Below are positions 4,601 through 8,449 of a DNA stretch of 8,449 bases, piece by piece. The notes beneath the pieces were generated by a model that saw only the letters and a list, made by a program, of their open reading frames with translations, did no database searches and was not told where the DNA came from. Source of the stretch: Planctomycetota bacterium (lineage in GTDB: Bacteria; Planctomycetota; Planctomycetia; Pirellulales; UBA1268); the NCBI GenBank assembly GCA_003670825.1, contig QWQL01000157.1:1-8449 (forward strand), written 5' to 3'. The stretch's first letter is position 1. Every line of letters starts with the position of its first letter. Position numbers and translations under genes: made by a program.

Positions 4601-6602
4601 GTTTCCTGAACTCCGCCTCGTCGATCACGGGCACGCCGAGCTTTTTCGCATTCGCCAGCTTGCTGCCGGCGTCCTCGCCCGCGAGGAGGTAGTCGGTCTT
4701 CTTCGAGACGCTCGACGCCGCCCGACCGCCCGCCTGGCGAATCGCCGCCTCGGCCTCCTGCCTTGAAAACCCGGGCAGCGTGCCGGTGACCACGAGCGTC
4801 TTGCCCGTCAGCGGCCCCCCCGCCACGCGATCGGCCTCGGGCACCTCGAGCGTGAGGCCCGCGGCTCCGAGGGCCTGGATCGTTTGGCGACCGTCATCGC
4901 TCGCAAGCCACTCGTGCACGCTCGCCGCGATGATCTCCCCGATCTCCGGCACATTAGCGAGGTCGTCGACCGAGGCGGCCTGCAGCTTTTCGATCGTGGG
5001 AAACCGCTCGCAGAGGAGTGAGGCCACCCGCGGCCCCACGTGTCGGATGCCGAGGGCATTGAGCACCCGAACCAGGCCGCGCGACCGGCTCGCTGCGATC
5101 TGCTCCACGAGGGCCGTCGCTGACTTCCTACCCATTCGTTCCAGCGGCTCGAGCTGATCGGCCGCGAGCGAGTAGAGGTCGGCGTAGTTCTTCACCAGGC
5201 CGGTCGAGACGAGCTGCTCCACGAGCTTGTCGCCGAGGCCCTCGATGTCCATCGCTCCCCGCGATGCGAAAAACCGCAGCCGCTCGCGGCACCGCGCTGG
5301 GCAGTCGACGTTGGGGCAGCGGATGTAGACGCCCTCTTCATCCTTCACCACGGCCGTACCGCACTCGGGGCATTCGGTGGGAAACGCCCAGGCCCGCGGA
5401 CGGCCCTTCCGGAGATGCTTCTCCACGCGGACGACGTGCGGGATCACCTTGCCGGCCTTCTCGACCACGAGCACGTCGCCGATGCGGATGTCTTTGCGGG
5501 CGATCTCGTCGGCGTTGTGCAGGCTCGCGCGGCGGACGATCGTGCCGGCAAGCTCCACCGGCTCGAGGTCGGCCACCGGCGTGATGGTGCCCCCCCGGCC
5601 CACCTGCACGCGGATCCCGGCGAGCGTGGTCGTGGCCTCGAACTTCTCAAACTTCCAGGCGATCGCCCAGCGCGGGCTCTTCGCCGTCGTGCCGAGCAGC
5701 CGCTGTTGGGCGAAGCGGTTCACCTTCACCACGAAGCCATCGACCTCGAAGTCGAGCGCATGCAGCTCCCCGATCAGTTCGGTGCCTCGCTCCACGAGGG
5801 CATCGAGCGACGAGAAGACCTGCGTGCCTGGCGCCGCGGGCAGCCCGGCCTGCACGGCCCAGGCCCGCAGGTCGGCCTGCGACGCCACGTCGAGGCCCGC
5901 GGCATCGCCCACGCCGTGGCAGAAAAACCGGAGCGGCCGCGCCGCCGACTCGCGGGGATCGAGAAGCCGGATGCTGCCGGCCACTACGTTGCGAGTGTTG
6001 GCAAACGGCGGCAGCCCCGCCTCCGCCTGCGCCTCGTTGAGCGTCACGAGGTCGGAGTTGGTCATGTAGACCTCGCCGCGAACCTCGATCGAACCGGGAA
6101 GCTCCGCACGATCGAGCATCAGCGGCACGCCGTGGATCGTGCGGACGTTGTGGGTCACGTCATCCCCGGTGACGCCGTTGCCCCGCGTGGCGGCCAGCGT
6201 CAGCCGGCCGTCGTCATACCGCAGCGACATCGCCACGCCGTCGATCTTGAGCTCGAGCACCCACTCCACCGGGCCGGCATCACCGGCGTCGGCCAGCAGC
6301 TTCTCCACCCGTCGGCCCCAGGCCACCAGGTCGTCGGCGCTGTAGGTGTTGTCGATCGACAGCATCGGCACGCGGTGGCGGACCGGCTGCAGCGCGGCGA
6401 CCGGCTCGTCGCCGACCCGCTGCGTGGGGCTGTCGGCCGTGACCAGGTGCGGATGCTTCGCCTCGAGCTCCCGAAGCTCGTCGAGCAGGCGGTCGTACTC
6501 CCGGTCGGTGATCTCGGGAGACGCCTCGACGTAGTACTTCCGGTCGTGGTGCCGGATCCGGGCCCGTAGGGTGGCGATCGTCGCCGCGGGCGACGCGGTC
6601 AC
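4584..6602 (-). CDS. ligA: NAD-dependent DNA ligase LigA
   Basis: A 672-residue enzyme that seals nicks in DNA during replication and repair using NAD+. All domains are in order and full length (E. coli LigA is 671). Residues 1-75 form domain Ia, with HHDRKYY and DREYD for NMN binding. The adenylation domain has the AMP-accepting lysine K119 in ELKIDG, then R140-G-N-G, E177 in RGE, DGFVVK (288-293) and AWKF (315-318). The OB fold includes GRGGTITPVADLEPV. Four zinc-binding cysteines lie at 411, 414, 429 and 434. Helix-hairpin-helix repeats follow (about 440-580), then a C-terminal BRCT domain (about 592-672). The start is GTG at 6602, overlapping the upstream stop (GTGA). There is no Shine-Dalgarno, so translation is probably coupled to the small membrane protein. 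The next in-frame Met is residue 80, too late. The stop lies 17 bp inside the convergent HTTM gene. Confidence 0.98.
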   Translation of the reverse strand: MTASPAATIATLRARIRHHDRKYYVEASPEITDREYDRLLDELRELEAKHPHLVTADSPTQRVGDEPVAALQPVRHRVPMLSIDNTYSADDLVAWGRRVEKLLADAGDAGPVEWVLELKIDGVAMSLRYDDGRLTLAATRGNGVTGDDVTHNVRTIHGVPLMLDRAELPGSIEVRGEVYMTNSDLVTLNEAQAEAGLPPFANTRNVVAGSIRLLDPRESAARPLRFFCHGVGDAAGLDVASQADLRAWAVQAGLPAAPGTQVFSSLDALVERGTELIGELHALDFEVDGFVVKVNRFAQQRLLGTTAKSPRWAIAWKFEKFEATTTLAGIRVQVGRGGTITPVADLEPVELAGTIVRRASLHNADEIARKDIRIGDVLVVEKAGKVIPHVVRVEKHLRKGRPRAWAFPTECPECGTAVVKDEEGVYIRCPNVDCPARCRERLRFFASRGAMDIEGLGDKLVEQLVSTGLVKNYADLYSLAADQLEPLERMGRKSATALVEQIAASRSRGLVRVLNALGIRHVGPRVASLLCERFPTIEKLQAASVDDLANVPEIGEIIAASVHEWLASDDGRQTIQALGAAGLTLEVPEADRVAGGPLTGKTLVVTGTLPGFSRQEAEAAIRQAGGRAASSVSKKTDYLLAGEDAGSKLANAKKLGVPVIDEAEFRKLIAAG

Positions 6603-6919
6603 GGGGCACCGGGCTCGGCGTCGCGAGCGGCCGCTGCGGCCCGGTCAGCCTCGCGGGCCGCCCTGATCCGCTCCCCTTCGACGTGGTCGAGGGCAACGGC
6701 TCCGACGGTGGCGATCGCCAGCACGAGCAGTTCGCCGGTGAGGATCGCGGTGCCGTAGCGGTCCATGATCCGCTCCAGCGGATGGGCCCCGCTGCCAGCA
6801 GCCGTCTCGGGCCTGACACCGCGGAGCACCGACAGGCAGTAACTCGTCGCGGTGATCGTAAACACGACCCCCGTCACGCACAGGATCGCGTAGAACGGAT
6901 TGCGACGGGGGCGGGGCAT
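6599..6919 (-). CDS. Small two-helix membrane protein, conserved-hypothetical type
   Basis: A 106-residue protein that I cannot assign to a named family. It begins with a basic N-terminus (MPRPRRNPFY), followed by a hydrophobic segment at about 8-31 and a second at about 55-77 (AILTGELLVLAIATVGAVAL), and ends in a charged, alanine-rich tail of about 28 residues likely to be helical. Basic residues before the first helix and the spacing suggest both termini in the cytoplasm with a short external loop. The ATG at 6919 is supported by GGAG seven bases upstream, the best ribosome site in this block; the longer open frame to 7453 is the shadow of the heptosyltransferase. It lies 64 bp after the heptosyltransferase and its stop overlaps the ligA GTG start by 4 nt. 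A role in the envelope or simply as an upstream partner for ligA translation are both possible. Confidence 0.75.
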   Translation of the reverse strand: MPRPRRNPFYAILCVTGVVFTITATSYCLSVLRGVRPETAAGSGAHPLERIMDRYGTAILTGELLVLAIATVGAVALDHVEGERIRAAREADRAAAAARDAEPGAP

Positions 6920-6942
6920 GTGGCAACTCCAGGAGGCCTCGG

Positions 6943-6948
6943 AGTATA
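6943..6948 (-). promoter_or_regulatory. Possible -10 element ahead of the small membrane protein and ligA
   Basis: TATACT reads on the minus strand 23 bp before the ATG at 6919, an AT-rich island in a GC-rich context that resembles a sigma-70 -10 box. No convincing -35 hexamer is seen 16-18 bp upstream. If real, it would allow ligA transcription independent of the heptosyltransferase. Confidence 0.2.
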
Positions 6949-6962
6949 TCGCCTCCGGCGGT

Positions 6963-6978
6963 CTCGGCTGCTGCCGAG
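6963..6978 (-). other. Short hairpin just after the heptosyltransferase stop
   Basis: CTCGGC and GCCGAG form a perfect six-pair stem with a four-base loop, five bases beyond the TAA stop. No T-run follows on the minus strand, so it is at best an attenuator or an RNA-stabilising stem and not a standard intrinsic terminator. Confidence 0.35.
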
Positions 6979-6983
6979 TCGCA

Positions 6984-8009
6984 TTACGCCGCCTGCGATC
7001 GCGCCAGCAGCGTGTGCGTCGCCACCAGGACGTCGGCGACCTCGATGCCCTGCATCGACAGGGTGTCGGTCTTGCGGTCGCCCCAGGCGGGCCGCAGCAG
7101 TGCCGGCGGCTCGACACAGGCATGCCCGCGGCCGTAGGGGCCGTTGCGGCTGCCGGGCACCGGCCCGAAAAGCCCCACGCACGGCGTGCCGACGGCCGCC
7201 GCCAGATGCAGCGGCCCGGTGTCGCCGGAAATGAACACGCTCGCCAGCCGCGCCAGCTCGCCAAGATCCTGGAGCGTTGTCTGCGGGGCCATGATCGCGG
7301 CGCCGTGCGAGTCTTCGACGATCCGCTCCGCGGCTGCCCGCTCGGCATCGCCGCCCCACACCACCACCGTCTGCAGGCCGTCGCGGCGGTGCAGGCCGTG
7401 GGCCACAGCGGCGAATCGCTCCGTCGGCCAGAGCTTCGATCGCCAGCCGGCACCCGGATTGATAATGGCTGGAGCAGCCGAGAGTTTCTGGGCGTGCAGC
7501 CACTGCTGCATCCGCAGCCGGCTCACCGGCCAGTGAGGCATGTCGAACTCGGGCATGCTGGCGGTCACGCCCAACGGCGCGAGCAGGTCACAGTTTCGCT
7601 CCACCACGTGGGCGAGCGACGTGGCGACGGGGTGGCTGTAGGCGTACCAGGCGAGTTCTCTCGACGTGGGGCGGGCGTGACCGATCCGGGTCTTCGCTCC
7701 CGACAGCCTGGTGGCGACGCCGCTCTTGAGCAGGCCCTGAAGATCGATGGCCACGTCGGCGGCGAAGGCCCGGAGCTGCCGGCGGAGCGAGAGCACCTCC
7801 GCTGGCGACTTCAGCCAGCCGCGGGGCATGCGAAACAGATGATCGATCGCGGGATGGCCGGCAAGCACGTCGGCCGCTCGGCCTTCGACCACCCAGCCGA
7901 TCCGGGCATCGGGAAACGCCCGCCGCGCGGCAACGGCCACGGGCACGCCGTGGAGCACGTCGCCGATGGCGGAGAGCTTGACGATGACGATCGAGCGTGG
8001 CGACTGCAT
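6984..8009 (-). CDS. GT9-family heptosyltransferase (WaaC/RfaF-like)
   Basis: A 341-residue cytoplasmic glycosyltransferase expected to transfer heptose from an ADP-heptose donor onto lipid A-core during lipopolysaccharide assembly. The GT-B fold is visible: an N-terminal IVIVKLSAIGDVLHGVPVA (7-25) with D17 in the position of the proposed WaaC catalytic base, DLQGLLKSG (89-97), INPGAGWRSKLWP (183-195) with K192, and the donor-binding SGDTGPLHLAAA (261-272) with D263, G265 and H268, followed by GLFGPVPGSRNGPYG. These residues match E. coli WaaC D13, K192, D261, G263 and H266 closely. The ATG at 8009 is supported by GGAGG about 9 nt upstream; a longer frame to 8156 runs into the preceding gene. 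It lies 89 bp after the acyl-CoA dehydrogenase-like gene, and ligA lies further downstream. Heptosyltransferase I or II, or another GT9 specificity, cannot be settled by eye. Confidence 0.9.
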   Translation of the reverse strand: MQSPRSIVIVKLSAIGDVLHGVPVAVAARRAFPDARIGWVVEGRAADVLAGHPAIDHLFRMPRGWLKSPAEVLSLRRQLRAFAADVAIDLQGLLKSGVATRLSGAKTRIGHARPTSRELAWYAYSHPVATSLAHVVERNCDLLAPLGVTASMPEFDMPHWPVSRLRMQQWLHAQKLSAAPAIINPGAGWRSKLWPTERFAAVAHGLHRRDGLQTVVVWGGDAERAAAERIVEDSHGAAIMAPQTTLQDLGELARLASVFISGDTGPLHLAAAVGTPCVGLFGPVPGSRNGPYGRGHACVEPPALLRPAWGDRKTDTLSMQGIEVADVLVATHTLLARSQAA

Positions 8010-8098
8010 GGGGGCCGCCTCCGGGGCGGGAAAGCCGGAAGAATCGTCGGTGGAAGCAGCGGAACGCAAGGCCAGTTTTCGCGGGGTCACGATCGCGG

Positions 8099-8449
8099 TC
8101 AGCGGGCGGCCAGGTCGCAGAGGACGGCATCCGACACCGCCTGAGGGCAGCTCCACACCAGGAAGAACAGCGACTCACGGACGAGCCGCTCGACGGGATG
8201 CCCCACCACGAAGCCGGCGCCCTTGGAGGCGGTGAGGGCGGCCTGCGCCGCGCGCACGACCAGCCCGTTGGCATCGGCCCGCAGGCGGTCACGAGCGGCC
8301 GGCTCGATGCCGTGGTGCGCCGCCGCCATCAGCGCCGCGGAAAGGCCCGCGATCTCGGCGGCGAAGTCTGCCGCGATCGCCGTCAGGTGGGGCCGCGTCA
8401 CCGACTCCCTCGCCATCACCGCCGCCGAGGCCCGCGCCGCACCGAGGGC
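8099..8449 (-). CDS. Acyl-CoA dehydrogenase-like protein, C-terminal part (cut by window edge)
   Basis: The reading frame is open to the end of the window, so 116 residues of the C-terminus are seen and the start lies outside. The visible part begins LGAARASAAV and forms the alanine-rich helical bundle typical of the C-terminal domain of acyl-CoA dehydrogenases, ending in GAGFVVGHPVERLVRESLFFLVWSCPQ. The small-residue turn followed by H-P-x-E-R-L-x-R corresponds to the region that closes the FAD/acyl site and ends the fold. The FAD-binding and catalytic-base regions are not in view, so activity and substrate cannot be judged. An internal GTG/ATG at 8419/8416 is not the true start, because the upstream codons continue the same helix. 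Same strand as the heptosyltransferase; operon membership is possible but a gap of 89 bp separates them. Confidence 0.75.
   Translation of the reverse strand, partial: ALGAARASAAVMARESVTRPHLTAIAADFAAEIAGLSAALMAAAHHGIEPAARDRLRADANGLVVRAAQAALTASKGAGFVVGHPVERLVRESLFFLVWSCPQAVSDAVLCDLAAR

Noticed and set aside
5415..6569. Plus-strand open frame of 384 codons opposite ligA
   Set aside because: Composition is rich in Arg, His and Ala with no recognisable fold, and it lies antisense to an unambiguous LigA.
6900..8144. Plus-strand open frame of 414 codons opposite the heptosyltransferase
   Set aside because: It is an antisense shadow of a gene with clear GT9 motifs, and has no motif of its own.
8010..8156. 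A 49-residue upstream extension of the heptosyltransferase
   Set aside because: It would overlap the stop of the preceding gene. The ATG at 8009 has a GGAGG ribosome site and gives the normal GT9 N-terminus.

Overview
The window is about 8.4 kb of very GC-rich bacterial DNA with dense genes, short or overlapping junctions and conventional codon use. The protein families suggest a member of the Planctomycetota: a two-gene HTTM module (HTTM = horizontally transferred transmembrane domain, the vitamin K-dependent carboxylase-like membrane family), a GT9 heptosyltransferase, two VTT/DedA membrane proteins, and an acyl-CoA dehydrogenase ending in a GHPxERLxRE..FFLVWSCPQ-like tail. The phylum assignment is inference from remembered family composition, not a computed placement.

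Left block (80-2731, all on the minus strand, read right to left). A tRNA-Ala(GGC) gene lies only 14 nt ahead of the start codon of a fold-type IV (class IV) PLP aminotransferase. After the aminotransferase comes a 52-codon remnant that looks like the first strands of a bacterial transglutaminase. Two tandem VTT/DedA-family membrane proteins follow. The first is divergent. The second is a textbook DedA protein with all four charged signature residues.

Middle block (2732-4600, plus strand). A divergent intergenic region of about 250 bp carries three copies of a TTCCAGAA-centred dyad next to the tRNA. A two-gene unit reads away from it: a 206-aa protein with one N-terminal membrane anchor, then a 332-aa polytopic HTTM protein, joined by an ATGA stop/start overlap.

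Right block (4584-8449, minus strand). The partial 3' end of an acyl-CoA dehydrogenase-like gene is followed by a GT9 heptosyltransferase, a 106-aa two-helix membrane protein, and ligA (NAD-dependent DNA ligase). The last two are joined by a GTGA overlap. The 3' end of ligA overlaps the 3' end of the HTTM gene by 17 bp, and nested palindromes lie at this convergent junction.

I found no CRISPR array, insertion sequence, integrase or phage gene. Most of the window is ordinary chromosome. The parts most worth a second look are the transglutaminase remnant, the triple dyad upstream of the tRNA, the HTTM two-gene module, the contrast between the two DedA-like proteins, and the folded DNA at the ligA/HTTM junction.
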